Positions 48,646 through 57,708 of a stretch of DNA of 64,000 nt are shown in pieces; position 1 is the stretch's first letter; the number at the start of each line of letters is the position of its first letter. The stretch is from Lacisediminihabitans profunda. GTDB lineage: Bacteria > Actinomycetota > Actinomycetes > Actinomycetales > Microbacteriaceae. The stretch is taken from positions 186,001 through 250,000 of the forward strand of contig NZ_VRMG01000004.1 in NCBI RefSeq assembly GCF_008040105.1. The letters run 5' to 3'. The translations under genes and the position numbers were made by a program. The notes under the pieces were generated by a model. It was not told where the DNA came from, did not search any database, and saw only the letters and a program-made list of their open reading frames with translations.

Positions 48646-50712
48646 CTACGTCAGGTGCCCCGCCGCCTCCATCTGGCGCAGTTCCTTCTTCAGGTCGGCG
48701 ACCTCGTCGCGCAGGCGCCCGGCCAGCTCGAACTTGAGCTCGCCGGCGGCGGCCAGCATCTGCTCGTTGAGGTCGCGGATGATCGTCTCGAGGTCGTTCG
48801 CGCCGCTGGCGGCGAGGCCGGCACGCTTGAGGTTGGGCGTGGGCGACCGCTTGCGTCCGTCGCGCCCGGCGAGCAGGGCGGCGGTGTCCGCGCCCTCCCG
48901 GTTGAGGGAGTCGGTGATGTCCGCGATCTTCTTGCGCAGCGGCTGCGGGTCCACTCCGCGCTCGAGGTTGTACGCCACCTGCTTCTCGCGGCGCCGGGTG
49001 GTCTCGCTGATGGCGAGCTTCATCGAGTCGGTCATCACGTCCGCGTACATGTGCACGGCGCCGGACACGTTGCGCGCCGCGCGCCCGATGGTCTGGATGA
49101 GCGAGGTCGAGGACCGCAGGAAGCCCTCCTTGTCCGCATCCAGGATCGCCACGAGCGACACCTCGGGCAGGTCGAGACCCTCCCGCAGCAGGTTGATGCC
49201 CACGAGCACGTCGTACACGCCCTGACGCAGCTCGGTCAGCAGCTCCACGCGGCGCAGGGTGTCCACATCCGAGTGCAGGTAGCGCACCCGCACGCCGGCC
49301 TCGCCCAGGAACTCGGTGAGCTCCTCCGCCATCTTCTTGGTGAGGGTGGTGACGAGCACGCGCTCGTTCACGGCGACGCGCTTGCGGATCTCCTCGAGCA
49401 GGTCGTCGATCTGGCCCTTGCTGGGCTTCACCACGATCTCCGGGTCGATGAGTCCGGTGGGGCGGATGATCTGCTCCACCACGCTGTCGGTAATGCCCAT
49501 CTCGTACTTGCCGGGCGTCGCGGAGAGGTATACCTTCTGGCCGACCCGCTCGAGGAACTCGTTCCACTTGAGCGGACGGTTGTCGAGGGCGCTCGGCAGA
49601 CGGAAGCCGTGCTCCACGAGGGTGCGCTTGCGGGACGCGTCGCCCTCGTACATCGCGCCGATCTGCGGCACGGTCACGTGCGACTCGTCGATCACGACGA
49701 GGAAGTCCTCCGGAAAGTAGTCGATGAGACAGTGCGGTGCCTCGCCCGGCTGGCGCTGGTCGATGTGCCGCGAATAGTTCTCGATGCCGCTGCAGAACCC
49801 GATCTGCTCCATCATTTCCAGGTCGAAGGTGGTGCGCATCCGCAGCCGCTGGGCCTCCAGCAGCTTGCCCTCGCGCTCGAGCTGCTCGAGACGCTCCGCG
49901 AGCTCCACCTTGATCGTCTTGATCGCCGCGTGCATGCGCTCCTGGCCGGCCACGTAGTGAGATCCGGGGAACACCGACACGGAATCCATCTTCTTCACCA
50001 CGTCGCCGGTGAGCGGATGCAGGCTGTACAGCCCCTCGATCTCGTCGCCGAACATCTCGATGCGGATCGCGAGTTCCTCGTACATCGGGATGATCTCGAT
50101 GGTGTCGCCGCGCACCCGGAAGTTGCCGCGGGAGAAGTCCACGTCGTTGCGCTGGTACTGCATCGACACGAACTTGCGGATGAGCGCCTCGCGGTTGATC
50201 TTCATGCCCACCTGCAGCGCCATCATGGCGTCGAGGTACTCCTCGGAGCTGCCGAGGCCGTAGATGCAGGAGACCGTGGACACGACGATCACGTCGCGCC
50301 GGCTCAGCAGCGAGTTGGTGGTGGAGTGACGAAGCCGCTCGACCTCCGCGTTGACCGACGAGTCCTTCTCGATGAAGGTGTCGGTCTGCGGAACGTAGGC
50401 CTCAGGCTGGTAGTAGTCGTAGTACGAGACGAAGTACTCGACGGCGTTGTTGGGCATCAGTTCGCGGAACTCGTTGGCGAGCTGGGCCGCGAGGGTCTTG
50501 TTGTGCGCGAGCACGAGGGTTGGGCGCTGCACGGCCTCGATGAGCCAGGCGGTGGTGGCGGACTTGCCGGTTCCCGTGGCACCGAGCAGCACGACATCCG
50601 TCTCGCCGGCGTTGATTCGGCCCGTGAGCTCGGCGATCGCCGCGGGCTGGTCGCCGCTCGGCGTGTAGTCGCTGATCACCTCGAATGGGCGCACAGAACG
50701 TGTCGGTTGCAT
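48646..50712 (-). CDS. uvrB: Excinuclease ABC subunit B
   Basis: A 688-residue DNA helicase-like protein that verifies damage and loads UvrC. Walker [14 protein letters not shown] (about 43-55), beta-hairpin [21 protein letters not shown], Walker [10 protein letters not shown], motif [12 protein letters not shown], and a C-terminal UVR domain ([20 protein letters not shown]). ATG start at 50712. No ribosome-binding site; a TANNNT element ends 6 bases before the start, so it is probably leaderless. Confidence 0.98.
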   Translation of the reverse strand: MQPTRSVRPFEVISDYTPSGDQPAAIAELTGRINAGETDVVLLGATGTGKSATTAWLIEAVQRPTLVLAHNKTLAAQLANEFRELMPNNAVEYFVSYYDYYQPEAYVPQTDTFIEKDSSVNAEVERLRHSTTNSLLSRRDVIVVSTVSCIYGLGSSEEYLDAMMALQVGMKINREALIRKFVSMQYQRNDVDFSRGNFRVRGDTIEIIPMYEELAIRIEMFGDEIEGLYSLHPLTGDVVKKMDSVSVFPGSHYVAGQERMHAAIKTIKVELAERLEQLEREGKLLEAQRLRMRTTFDLEMMEQIGFCSGIENYSRHIDQRQPGEAPHCLIDYFPEDFLVVIDESHVTVPQIGAMYEGDASRKRTLVEHGFRLPSALDNRPLKWNEFLERVGQKVYLSATPGKYEMGITDSVVEQIIRPTGLIDPEIVVKPSKGQIDDLLEEIRKRVAVNERVLVTTLTKKMAEELTEFLGEAGVRVRYLHSDVDTLRRVELLTELRQGVYDVLVGINLLREGLDLPEVSLVAILDADKEGFLRSSTSLIQTIGRAARNVSGAVHMYADVMTDSMKLAISETTRRREKQVAYNLERGVDPQPLRKKIADITDSLNREGADTAALLAGRDGRKRSPTPNLKRAGLAASGANDLETIIRDLNEQMLAAAGELKFELAGRLRDEVADLKKELRQMEAAGHLT

Positions 50713-50718
50713 GCCTCA

Positions 50719-50741
50719 AGCTTAGGCAGCGCCACTGACAA
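50719..50741 (-). promoter_or_regulatory. RecA-independent DNA-damage promoter motif before uvrB
   Basis: On the minus strand: TTGTCAGTG (50733-50741), 8 bases, TAAGCT (50719-50724), 6 bases, ATG. It matches the mycobacterial RecA-NDp consensus TTGTCRGTG-N8-TANNNT exactly, including the spacer. PafBC is the known activator of that motif; no pafBC gene is in this window. Confidence 0.72.
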
Positions 50742-51008
50742 CGAGCCCGGATTGCGCCGTGGGCAGAACTGTCGAACCGCGGCCCAGGTCGAGGCGGTTG
50801 GCACTCGGGATGCCCGCGGTCGCCTGGTGGGTCACCAGCACCGTCACGCGGTCGCGGAGGGCCACGACCAGGTCGGCGATGAGCTCATCGGCGGACTCCT
50901 CGTCCAGGAGCGCGGTCGGCTCGTCGAGCAGCACCACGTCGGCCCGGGTGAGCAGAGTGCGCGCCACGGCCACCTTCCGCACCGCTCCCCCACTAAGCCG
51001 CTCCCCAC
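50722..51008 (-). pseudogene. Truncated ABC exporter ATPase, CydC/CydD-like remnant
   Basis: The minus-strand frame encodes GERLSGGAVRKVAVARTLL, then ADVVLLDEPTALLDEESA and VTVLVTHQATAG: the signature, Walker B, D-loop and H-loop of an ABC ATPase, in that order. The half with Walker A and the whole membrane domain are absent, so about 85 residues remain and it cannot be functional. The phrase LLDEPTALLDEES and the spacing suit CydC/CydD thiol exporters best. The remnant's 5' limit coincides with inverted-repeat element 3 at 51012-51071. Confidence 0.72.
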
Positions 51009-51011
51009 TAA

Positions 51012-51071
51012 TGTGCCCTTTTGTCGCAAGGGTGCCGGCTCGACGCAGCACAATCACGACAAACGGGCACA
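51012..51071. repeat. Long inverted-repeat element 3
   Basis: Arms TGTGCCCTTTTGTCG (51012-51026) and its complement with one mismatch (51057-51071) around 30 bases. It adjoins the truncated ABC ATPase gene. The segment 51072-51173 up to coaE holds no gene that I can see. Confidence 0.8.
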
Positions 51072-51173
51072 CACTCCGCCGGAAGAGGTCACGAGGGCGG
51101 CCACGGCGGATGACCGGGCGCGACGACCGGGTGCGACGACGGAGCGGCACCGCCCGCGGTCGATCCCGCGGGG

Positions 51174-51788
51174 TCAGCGCACGGGACGCGGCAGGGACTC
51201 CCAGAGGGCGTCGGCCTGCCGCAGCGTCTCCTCGAGCGTTCCATTGCTGTCGATCACGACATCCGCGATCGCGAGGCGCTCGGTGTCCGTGGACTGCGAG
51301 TTGAGCCGATGGACGGCCTCCTCGCGGCTGAGGCCGCGCAACTCGATGAGCCGGCGGATGCGGGTCTCCGTGCTCGCGTTGACCACCACGATGAGATCGA
51401 AGGAGTGGTAGTCCCTGTCGCGCGACGCCTCGACGAGTAGGGGAACGTCGTACACGACGATCGCGTTCGGATCGCGGCTGGCGGCCTCCGCGAACAGACG
51501 CTGGGTGAGTTCCTTGATGGCCGGATGCGTGATGCCGTTGAGCGCGACCCTCGCCTCCGGGTCGGCGAAGATGATGGCGCCGAGCGCGGCACGGTCGAGG
51601 GACCCGTCCGGCGCGATCACCGAGGGGCCGAATCTCTCGGCTATCGCCGCGAGACCCGGCGTGCCGGGTTCGACCACCTGACGGGCGAGCACGTCCGCAT
51701 CGATGTGCACAGCTCCGTGCTCGGCCAGCCGACGGGCGACCACCGTCTTTCCGGATGCGATGCCGCCTGTGAGGCCGATGAGATACAC
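51174..51788 (-). CDS. coaE: Dephospho-CoA kinase
   Basis: A 204-residue kinase catalysing the last step of coenzyme A synthesis. P-loop GLTGGIASGKTVVA (about 5-18), HIDADVLARQVVEPG, the lid VVYDVPLLVEA and the arginine-rich RIRRLIELRGLSREEA. No C-terminal extension, unlike mycobacterial CoaE. The start is the GTG at 51788 (VYLIGLTGGI); a longer frame to 51902 adds no conserved sequence. Probably leaderless (TAGCAT 7 bases upstream). Confidence 0.95.
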   Translation of the reverse strand: MYLIGLTGGIASGKTVVARRLAEHGAVHIDADVLARQVVEPGTPGLAAIAERFGPSVIAPDGSLDRAALGAIIFADPEARVALNGITHPAIKELTQRLFAEAASRDPNAIVVYDVPLLVEASRDRDYHSFDLIVVVNASTETRIRRLIELRGLSREEAVHRLNSQSTDTERLAIADVVIDSNGTLEETLRQADALWESLPRPVR

Positions 51789-51795
51789 GCGAGTA

Positions 51796-51801
51796 ATGCT
51801 A
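51796..51801 (-). promoter_or_regulatory. -10 element TAGCAT of coaE
   Basis: TANNNT with 7 bases to the GTG at 51788 and no Shine-Dalgarno sequence; fits a leaderless start. Confidence 0.45.
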
Positions 51802-51858
51802 GCTCTCGCCTGGCAACTGTCGGCGCCACTCTCGCCGGGCCGCCGCCCCGTTAACGCC

Positions 51859-51892
51859 GGAACGGCCGGACCCGTGAGGGCCCGACCGTTCC
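51859..51892 (-). terminator. Hairpin after rpsA
   Basis: Interrupted stem GGAACGG/CCGTTCC with further CCG/CGG and CCC/GGG pairs inside and a four-base loop, 26 bases past the rpsA stop. No T run. Confidence 0.55.
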
Positions 51893-51918
51893 GTAGCTCC
51901 AATGAGGAGTTGCTCGAA

Positions 51919-53367
51919 CTAGGAGTTCGAGGAGAGCTTCTCGCGAAGTGCGGCGAGAGCCTCGTCGTCGGCGAGGGTTCCCGCAGACTCGGAGTCGCTC
52001 GAGAACGAGGAACCAGCAGAGGCCGGCGCGTCGGAGATGTTCTCGTCGGCGGTCGAAACCTGCTTCTTGTGGGCCTCCCAGCGAGCCTGGGCCGCAGCGT
52101 AGTCCTGCTCCCACTTCTCGCGCTGGGACTCGAAGCCCTCTTTCCACTCGTTGGTCTCCGGGTCGAATCCGTCAGGGTACTTGTAGTTGCCCTGCTCGTC
52201 GTACTCGGTGAGCATTCCGTAGAGTGCCGGGTCGAACTCGGTACCCTCGGGGTCGACGCCCTCGTTCGCCTGCTTCAGCGACAGCGAGATGCGGCGGCGC
52301 TCGAGGTCGATGTCGATGACCTTGACGAACACCTCGTCACCGACCGACACGACCTGCTCGGCGAGCTCGACGTGCTTGCCGGAGAGCTCGGAGATGTGAA
52401 CGAGGCCCTCGATGCCCTCCGCGACGCGAACGAACGCGCCGAAGGGGACGAGCTTCGTGACCTTGCCCGGTGCAACCTGGCCGATGGCGTGGGTGCGGGC
52501 GAAGACCTGCCACGGGTCTTCCTGCGTCGCCTTGAGCGACAGGGAGACACGCTCGCGGTCGAGGTCGACCTCGAGGATCTCGACGGTGACCTCCTGGCCA
52601 ACCTCGACAACCTCTGAGGCGTGCTCGATGTGCTTCCAGCTGAGCTCCGAGACGTGGACGAGACCGTCGACGCCACCGAGGTCGACGAACGCACCGAAGT
52701 TGACGATCGACGACACGACACCCTTGCGAACCTGGCCCTTGGCGAGGTTGTTGAGGAAGGTGGTGCGGCTCTCGGACTGGGTCTGCTCGAGGAGCGCGCG
52801 ACGCGAGAGCACAACGTTGTTGCGGTTCTTGTCGAGCTCGAGGATCTTGGCCTCGATCTCCTGGCCGAGGTACGGCGTGAGGTCGCGCACGCGGCGAAGC
52901 TCGATGAGCGATGCCGGCAGGAAGCCGCGGAGTCCGATGTCGACGATGAGGCCACCCTTGACGACCTCGATCACGGAACCGGTGACGACGCCATCCGACT
53001 CCTTGATCTTCTCCACGTCGCCCCACGCACGCTCGTACTGAGCGCGCTTCTTGGAGAGGATGAGGCGGCCTTCTTTGTCTTCCTTCTGGAGGACGAGGGC
53101 TTCGACAACATCGCCGACCTGGACGACCTCGGTGGGGTCCACGTCGTGCTTGATGGAGAGTTCGCGGGAGGGGATGACACCCTCGGTCTTGTAACCGACG
53201 TCGAGGAGGACCTCGTCACGATCGATCTTTACAACGGTTCCTTCAATGAGGTCGCCGTCGTTGAAAAACTTGAGAGTCTTTTCGACCGCGGCAAGAAAAT
53301 CTTCAGCAGATCCGATGTCGTTGATGGCGACCTGCTTCGGTGCCTTTTCGGTCGTTACGATTGTCAT
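51919..53367 (-). CDS. rpsA: 30S ribosomal protein S1
   Basis: A 482-residue ribosomal protein with four S1 (OB-fold) repeats; the third and fourth start at VRKGVVSSIVNFGAFVDLGG and VAPGKVTKLVPFGAFVRVAE. It binds mRNA at the small subunit, though leaderless messages, common here, need it less. The C-terminal tail is acidic with DENISDAPASAGSSF. A long leader (about 140 bases) precedes the ATG at 53367, with GGAG 10-11 bases upstream. Confidence 0.98.
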   Translation of the reverse strand: MTIVTTEKAPKQVAINDIGSAEDFLAAVEKTLKFFNDGDLIEGTVVKIDRDEVLLDVGYKTEGVIPSRELSIKHDVDPTEVVQVGDVVEALVLQKEDKEGRLILSKKRAQYERAWGDVEKIKESDGVVTGSVIEVVKGGLIVDIGLRGFLPASLIELRRVRDLTPYLGQEIEAKILELDKNRNNVVLSRRALLEQTQSESRTTFLNNLAKGQVRKGVVSSIVNFGAFVDLGGVDGLVHVSELSWKHIEHASEVVEVGQEVTVEILEVDLDRERVSLSLKATQEDPWQVFARTHAIGQVAPGKVTKLVPFGAFVRVAEGIEGLVHISELSGKHVELAEQVVSVGDEVFVKVIDIDLERRRISLSLKQANEGVDPEGTEFDPALYGMLTEYDEQGNYKYPDGFDPETNEWKEGFESQREKWEQDYAAAQARWEAHKKQVSTADENISDAPASAGSSFSSDSESAGTLADDEALAALREKLSSNS

Positions 53368-53515
53368 GTAGTAGTTGCTCCAGGATGGACATGTGTTTGG
53401 CCGGTCGCAGCGTGGTTCTCTTGGTCTTGCTGGGTTGTGGTGTCTCTGACGAGCAGAGTGCCGCGACAGGCGGGCGGGTGAAACTTCGCAGAATTGCGAC
53501 GTTCTAGTCTACCGC

Positions 53516-53521
53516 CCCGCC
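53516..53521 (-). promoter_or_regulatory. TAGACT -10 candidate for rpsA
   Basis: TAGACT on the minus strand, about 150 bases before the rpsA ATG; it implies a leader of about 140 bases. No clear -35. Confidence 0.35.
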
Positions 53522-53555
53522 AAGCCTCGCGCCACCTCGGCCCCGCGCAGCTGCA

Positions 53556-54509
53556 TCATCGGCCCACGATGTCGCGCAGGGCCCGGTCGAGAACGGGATG
53601 TTCGAACGTGTAGCCCGCGGCTTCGAGGCGCTCCGGCACGACCCATCGGCTCTTCAACACCAGTTCGGTCTCGGTGCGGATCAGCGCCGAGCCGACCTCC
53701 AGCATCCAGCGCGGCGCGGCCAGGCCGAACGGCACGCCGAGCACATCACGCAGGCGCGCCATGAAGCCCACGTTGTCGGTGGGATTCGGCGAGCTGGCGT
53801 TGACCACCCCGTCGATGTCCTCGTGCTCGCGCACGAAGCGGATGATGCCGAGCACGTCGGCGATGTGGATCCAGCTGAATCTCTGTCGGCCGTTCGGGGT
53901 GCGGAACGCGTGGTAGGTGCCGGCCGCGAGCCTTGCCGGCGTGGAGAACCATGGTCCGTCGAGTTGCGGGCCGCCGAGACCGAGGCGGGCCAGCCGGCGA
54001 AGCGGCACGAGCGCGCTGCCGTCGCCGAGCACGATCGCCATCCGGAGCGCGACCCGACGGGTGCCGGGCAGGTCTTCGGCGAAGAACGCCTCCTCCCACG
54101 CCTTCGCCACGCTCACCGAGAAGCCCTTGCCGAGCTCCCCCGTCGACTCGGTCATCGGCCGGTCGTCGGCGTGGCGGTAGATGGTGGCCGTGGACGAGTT
54201 GATCCAGAGAGGTGGCGGGGTGGCGCAAGCACGGATGGCGGAGGCCAACTCCCGCGTCGTGTCGACTCGCGAGCGGAGGATCTCCACCCGGTTGGCCGGG
54301 GTGTAGCGGCAGTTCACGCTCTTGCCGGCGAGGTTGACGAGGAGGTCCGCCCCGTCGAGCAGCCGCGCGATAGCGGCGGTGTCACCCCATTCGGCGTCGG
54401 CGCCCGAACGCCCGACGGTGGACACCCTTGCCCCCTCGGCCCGGAAGGCGTCCGCGAGATAGCGCCCGATGAATCCGGATGCCCCGGCGATCACGACATG
54501 GTCGGTCAC
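53556..54509 (-). CDS. TIGR01777 family (YfcH-like) epimerase/dehydratase
   Basis: A 317-residue extended SDR protein. NAD(P)-binding GASGFIGRYLADAF at residues 9-22, VNLAGKSVNCRYTP, and the C-terminal DUF1731 domain (GVPFGLAAPRWMLEVGSALI; LKSRWVVPERLEAAGY). The substrate of this family is unknown. Overlaps the DUF4166 gene by ATGA, so the two are coupled. Confidence 0.9.
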   Translation of the reverse strand: MTDHVVIAGASGFIGRYLADAFRAEGARVSTVGRSGADAEWGDTAAIARLLDGADLLVNLAGKSVNCRYTPANRVEILRSRVDTTRELASAIRACATPPPLWINSSTATIYRHADDRPMTESTGELGKGFSVSVAKAWEEAFFAEDLPGTRRVALRMAIVLGDGSALVPLRRLARLGLGGPQLDGPWFSTPARLAAGTYHAFRTPNGRQRFSWIHIADVLGIIRFVREHEDIDGVVNASSPNPTDNVGFMARLRDVLGVPFGLAAPRWMLEVGSALIRTETELVLKSRWVVPERLEAAGYTFEHPVLDRALRDIVGR

Positions 54510-55150
54510 GAGCCAGCCTCCCCCACCCGGATCCCGTAGTGGAACGACCCGGAGTATTCGTAGAGCCTACCGACGAGCGGGGCGTCGATCGTCACGCTCA
54601 CCTGCTGTCGGCCCGACCCGTCGTCGAAGCGCTCGACGAGGCCGACGCGGGGGCTCAGCGCGCGGGGCAGCCGCATCCGCCACGGTCCGAGTCGCAGCGC
54701 CAGGCTCGTGGACCGCAGCCGCAGGGCGCCGTCCGACACCGTCGCCTCGAACCTGGCCTCCAGACGCCGGGACCGGCCGAGGAAGTCCACGAGCTCGCCC
54801 GCGTCCGCGGTGATCGCGTCGACCATCGTGCGGTCGCCGCCTGCGAGGTGGAAGGTGCGCTCGGCGGCCACCGCGGGGCGGCCGGCGGCGTCGACGATCG
54901 GGCGGTTGACCACGGTGAAGGGCACGTCGCGCTGCCACACCGCGAACAGCACCCCCTGCCGCCCGAGCAGCCAGAGCGCGGGCCAGAGCCACCGGCGTGG
55001 GGTGCCCACCACGTCGAAGACGCCCTCGCCCCGGCCGAGGCTGCCGACCGGGATGGCGCCGAAGTAGGCGCGCAGGCGTGGGTGGAGCCCGTCGAGGGCT
55101 CCCCCCACGACCGCACGGTAGGGCGACCCGTCGCCGGGCGCGGTCGACAC
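54506..55150 (-). CDS. DUF4166 domain-containing protein
   Basis: A 214-residue protein of unknown function. Start is the GTG at 55150 (VSTAPGDGSPYR), two bases past the DUF885 stop. The DUF4166 core is LHPRLRAYFGAIP, GVFDVVGTPRRWLWPALWLLG and the C-terminal YSGSFHYG. No signal peptide. In other bacteria DUF4166 occurs next to or fused with TIGR01777-like oxidoreductases, as here, which suggests that the two work together (inference). Confidence 0.83.
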   Translation of the reverse strand: MSTAPGDGSPYRAVVGGALDGLHPRLRAYFGAIPVGSLGRGEGVFDVVGTPRRWLWPALWLLGRQGVLFAVWQRDVPFTVVNRPIVDAAGRPAVAAERTFHLAGGDRTMVDAITADAGELVDFLGRSRRLEARFEATVSDGALRLRSTSLALRLGPWRMRLPRALSPRVGLVERFDDGSGRQQVSVTIDAPLVGRLYEYSGSFHYGIRVGEAGS

Positions 55151-55152
55151 GA

Positions 55153-56838
55153 TTACGGGAGCAGCGCCGCCTTGAGGGTGTCGAGCCCGACGCCCCCGAT
55201 GTCGAGTGCCTTCTTGTGGAACGCGCGGATGTCGAAGTCCGCACCCTCGCGGCGTGCCGACTCGTCGCGAAGCTGCTCCCAGATGCGCTGCCCGATCTTG
55301 TAGGAGGGGGCCTGCCCCGGCCAGCCGAGATAGCGGTTCACCTCGAAGCGCACGAACTGCGGGCTCATGTTCACGTTGTTGCCGAGGAACTCGAAGGCGT
55401 AGTCGCCCGTCCAGGGGCCGGATCCGTCTGGCAGGGTCTTCTCGAGGTGCACGCCGATGTCGAGCACCACTCGCGCGGCGCGCATCCGCTGACCGTCGAG
55501 CATGCCCAGGCGGTCGGCCGGGTCGTCGAGGTAGCCGAGCTGCTCCATGAGCCGTTCGGCGTACAGCGCCCAGCCCTCGGCATGGCCGGACGTGCCGGCG
55601 TTGCGCCGCCAGGTGTTGAGCAGGGCCTTGTTGTACACGGCCTGACCGATCTGGAGGTGATGCCCGGGCACGCCCTCGTGATAGACCGTGGTGAGCTCGC
55701 GCCAGGTGTCGAACTCCGTGACGCCCTCCGGAACGCTCCACCACATGCGCCCGGCCCGGGAGAAGTCGTCGGTGGGAGGCGTGTAGTAGATGCCTCCCTC
55801 CTGGGTGGGGGCAATCATGCATTCGAGCCGGCGCACCTCAGCGGGGATGTCGAAGTGCACCCGGGACAGCTCCTCGACGGCACGGTCGCTGGTCTCCTGC
55901 ATCCACTTCTGCAGCGCGTCGGTGCCGTGGAGCTTGCGCGAGCTGTCCTCGTCGAGGAACGCGATCGCCTCGAGCACCGACGCGCCGGGCTTGATCTCGC
56001 GGGCGATGGCCTCCTGCTCCGCGGTCATCCTGGCGAGTTCCTCGATGCCCCATTCGTAGGTCTCGTCGAGGTCGACGACGGCACCGAGGAAGTCGCGCGA
56101 GGCGAGCGCGTAGATCTCGCGCCCGACGGCATCCCGTTCCGGCGCGTGCGGCGCGAGCTCGTTCTGGAGGAAGTCGGACAGTACCGCGTACGCGCCGGCT
56201 GACTCCTTCGCCGCGGACGCGAGGTCGCTCTTCAACGACTCTGGCAGCTCGGACTCCCCCGCCTTCGCCCCGCTCGCCAGCTGGAAGAAGAAGCCGGTGT
56301 CCGCAACCTGCTTGGCGGCCTGGGCCACCACCTCGCGGATCTGGCGAGCGGCCGGCACGTTGCCGGCGGCGATGCCGGTGCGCAGGGTCTCGATGTAGCC
56401 GTTCATCGCCGCGGGGAGGTTGCGCATGCGCGTAGCCATGTGCGACCAGTCCTCCTCGGAGTCTGTCGGCATCAGGTCGAAGATGTCCCGGAGACTCTGC
56501 GGCGCCGAGGCGATCACGTTCAGGTCGCGCTGGTCGAAGCCGGCCTCGTGCTTGTCGATCTGCAACTGGAGTTCGCGACTCAGGTCCATCTTGGTGACCT
56601 CGTCGACAGCGTCGACAGGGGTGGACGCCGCGATCTGCCCCAGAGTCTTCTTCACCTCGGCGACCACCCGCTCGGCGCCGGCCGGCGAGTAGTCGGCGTA
56701 TTCGCCCTCGCGGCCCTCCCGGCCGAGGTACACGCGGTACTCGGGGAACAGGTCGAGCTCGGTGTCGACCCAGGCTTCTGCGATGGCATCGATCGGAGTG
56801 GGGGTTCGGACCTCGTGGGTCTCGGGGGAATCAGTCAT
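55153..56838 (-). CDS. DUF885 family protein, putative metallopeptidase
   Basis: A 561-residue protein. The motif HEGVPGHH at residues 387-394 is a variant zinc-binding motif (His, Glu and a second His spaced as in HExxH-type enzymes), and DUF885 proteins are believed to be metallocarboxypeptidase-like. No signal peptide, so cytoplasmic. Start ATG at 56838 with TAGGCT 6 bases upstream and no ribosome-binding site: likely leaderless and the head of the DUF885-DUF4166-TIGR01777 run. Confidence 0.9.
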   Translation of the reverse strand: MTDSPETHEVRTPTPIDAIAEAWVDTELDLFPEYRVYLGREGREGEYADYSPAGAERVVAEVKKTLGQIAASTPVDAVDEVTKMDLSRELQLQIDKHEAGFDQRDLNVIASAPQSLRDIFDLMPTDSEEDWSHMATRMRNLPAAMNGYIETLRTGIAAGNVPAARQIREVVAQAAKQVADTGFFFQLASGAKAGESELPESLKSDLASAAKESAGAYAVLSDFLQNELAPHAPERDAVGREIYALASRDFLGAVVDLDETYEWGIEELARMTAEQEAIAREIKPGASVLEAIAFLDEDSSRKLHGTDALQKWMQETSDRAVEELSRVHFDIPAEVRRLECMIAPTQEGGIYYTPPTDDFSRAGRMWWSVPEGVTEFDTWRELTTVYHEGVPGHHLQIGQAVYNKALLNTWRRNAGTSGHAEGWALYAERLMEQLGYLDDPADRLGMLDGQRMRAARVVLDIGVHLEKTLPDGSGPWTGDYAFEFLGNNVNMSPQFVRFEVNRYLGWPGQAPSYKIGQRIWEQLRDESARREGADFDIRAFHKKALDIGGVGLDTLKAALLP

Positions 56839-56844
56839 GCCCCG

Positions 56845-56850
56845 AGCCTA
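56845..56850 (-). promoter_or_regulatory. -10 element TAGGCT of the DUF885 gene
   Basis: TAGGCT, then 6 bases (CGGGGC), then ATG at 56838. The same hexamer and spacing precede polA and sufT. Confidence 0.5.
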
Positions 56851-56899
56851 TGACAGGGGGCCGATCGGTCGGGAGGCCGCCTGTACGGCGAGTCGGCGG

Positions 56900-57169
56900 C
56901 TACTCCTTGTCGAGGTCGCGGCCCAGGAGTTGCGCCAGAATGTCGAGTGCCGCATCCGCACCCTCGCCGTCCGCGGCGATGGTGACCTGGTCTCCGTGGT
57001 CCACGCCGAGGGACAGGACGCCGAGGATGCTCGCGGCGTTCACGGTCTTGCCTGCCGCGTTCGTGATGGTCACCGGCACCCCCGCCTTGGCCGCGGCCTG
57101 GCTGAACAGGGCGGCCGGCCGCGCGTGCAGGCCGATGCTCGATGCGACCGAGACGGTGCGTTCTGGCAT
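56900..57169 (-). CDS. ptsH: Phosphocarrier protein HPr
   Basis: An 89-residue PTS phosphocarrier. The active His is in GLHARPAALF (residues 13-22, His15), and the regulatory Ser region is AASILGVLSLGV. It passes phosphate from enzyme I to sugar-specific EII proteins. AGGAG lies 6 bases before the ATG at 57169. It follows an EIIA gene by 34 bases; enzyme I is not in the window. Confidence 0.96.
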   Translation of the reverse strand: MPERTVSVASSIGLHARPAALFSQAAAKAGVPVTITNAAGKTVNAASILGVLSLGVDHGDQVTIAADGEGADAALDILAQLLGRDLDKE

Positions 57170-57203
57170 TTCTGACTCCTTACGGGCGTGCGCGGTTCGC
57201 GGT

Positions 57204-57665
57204 CTACTTCGAGTGCTTCGGACGCAGCAACCCGAGCACCTGTTGGGGCGAGGTCGCCGCGCAAAGCGTTGCTGCATTGTCTCGCGCGAGGAGCACCGTG
57301 GCTAGCTGCGAGAGCAAGGCAATGTGTCCGTTGCCCTGCGCGGCGATGCCCACGCAGACCCGCACGTCGTGACCGTCCCAGTCGACGCCGGCCGGAAACT
57401 GCACGATCGCGAGTGCATCGCGGCGCACGGCATCGCTGCCGGCGAAGGTGGCGTGCGGGATCGCGATGCCCTCCCCGACGTACGTCGACACCGACCGCTC
57501 CCTCTCGAGCATCGCCTCGACGTACGAATCGTCGACCGCCCCGGAGTCGCGCAGGGCGGCGCCGACCTGCCGGATCGCGTCATCCCGGTCCACCGCCGAC
57601 TGGCCAAGACGGAGCGATTCCACGGCGAGCAGCCCCGCGAGGGCCGGTGCGGGCTTCCTGGCCAT
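57204..57665 (-). CDS. PTS EIIA domain protein, mannitol/fructose type
   Basis: A 153-residue single-domain EIIA. The phosphorylated His is in GEGIAIPHATFAG near residue 70, and GNGHIALLSQLATVL is the second conserved block. No EIIB or EIIC is adjacent, so it either serves a transporter encoded elsewhere or is regulatory (PtsN-like). Followed by ptsH, the likely phosphate donor. GGAG lies 9 bases before the ATG. Confidence 0.9.
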   Translation of the reverse strand: MARKPAPALAGLLAVESLRLGQSAVDRDDAIRQVGAALRDSGAVDDSYVEAMLERERSVSTYVGEGIAIPHATFAGSDAVRRDALAIVQFPAGVDWDGHDVRVCVGIAAQGNGHIALLSQLATVLLARDNAATLCAATSPQQVLGLLRPKHSK

Positions 57666-57708
57666 GGTCAGTGCTCCGTCGGGTTGTGATTCACGGTGCG
57701 GCCGACGC

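Noticed and set aside
48655-51411. 918-codon plus-strand frame opposite uvrB
   Set aside because: Antisense shadow; uvrB has all helicase motifs on the other strand.
55151-55822. Upstream extension of the DUF4166 frame to 438 codons
   Set aside because: The extension is the DUF885 gene in another frame; the GTG at 55150, two bases past the DUF885 stop, fits the family length.
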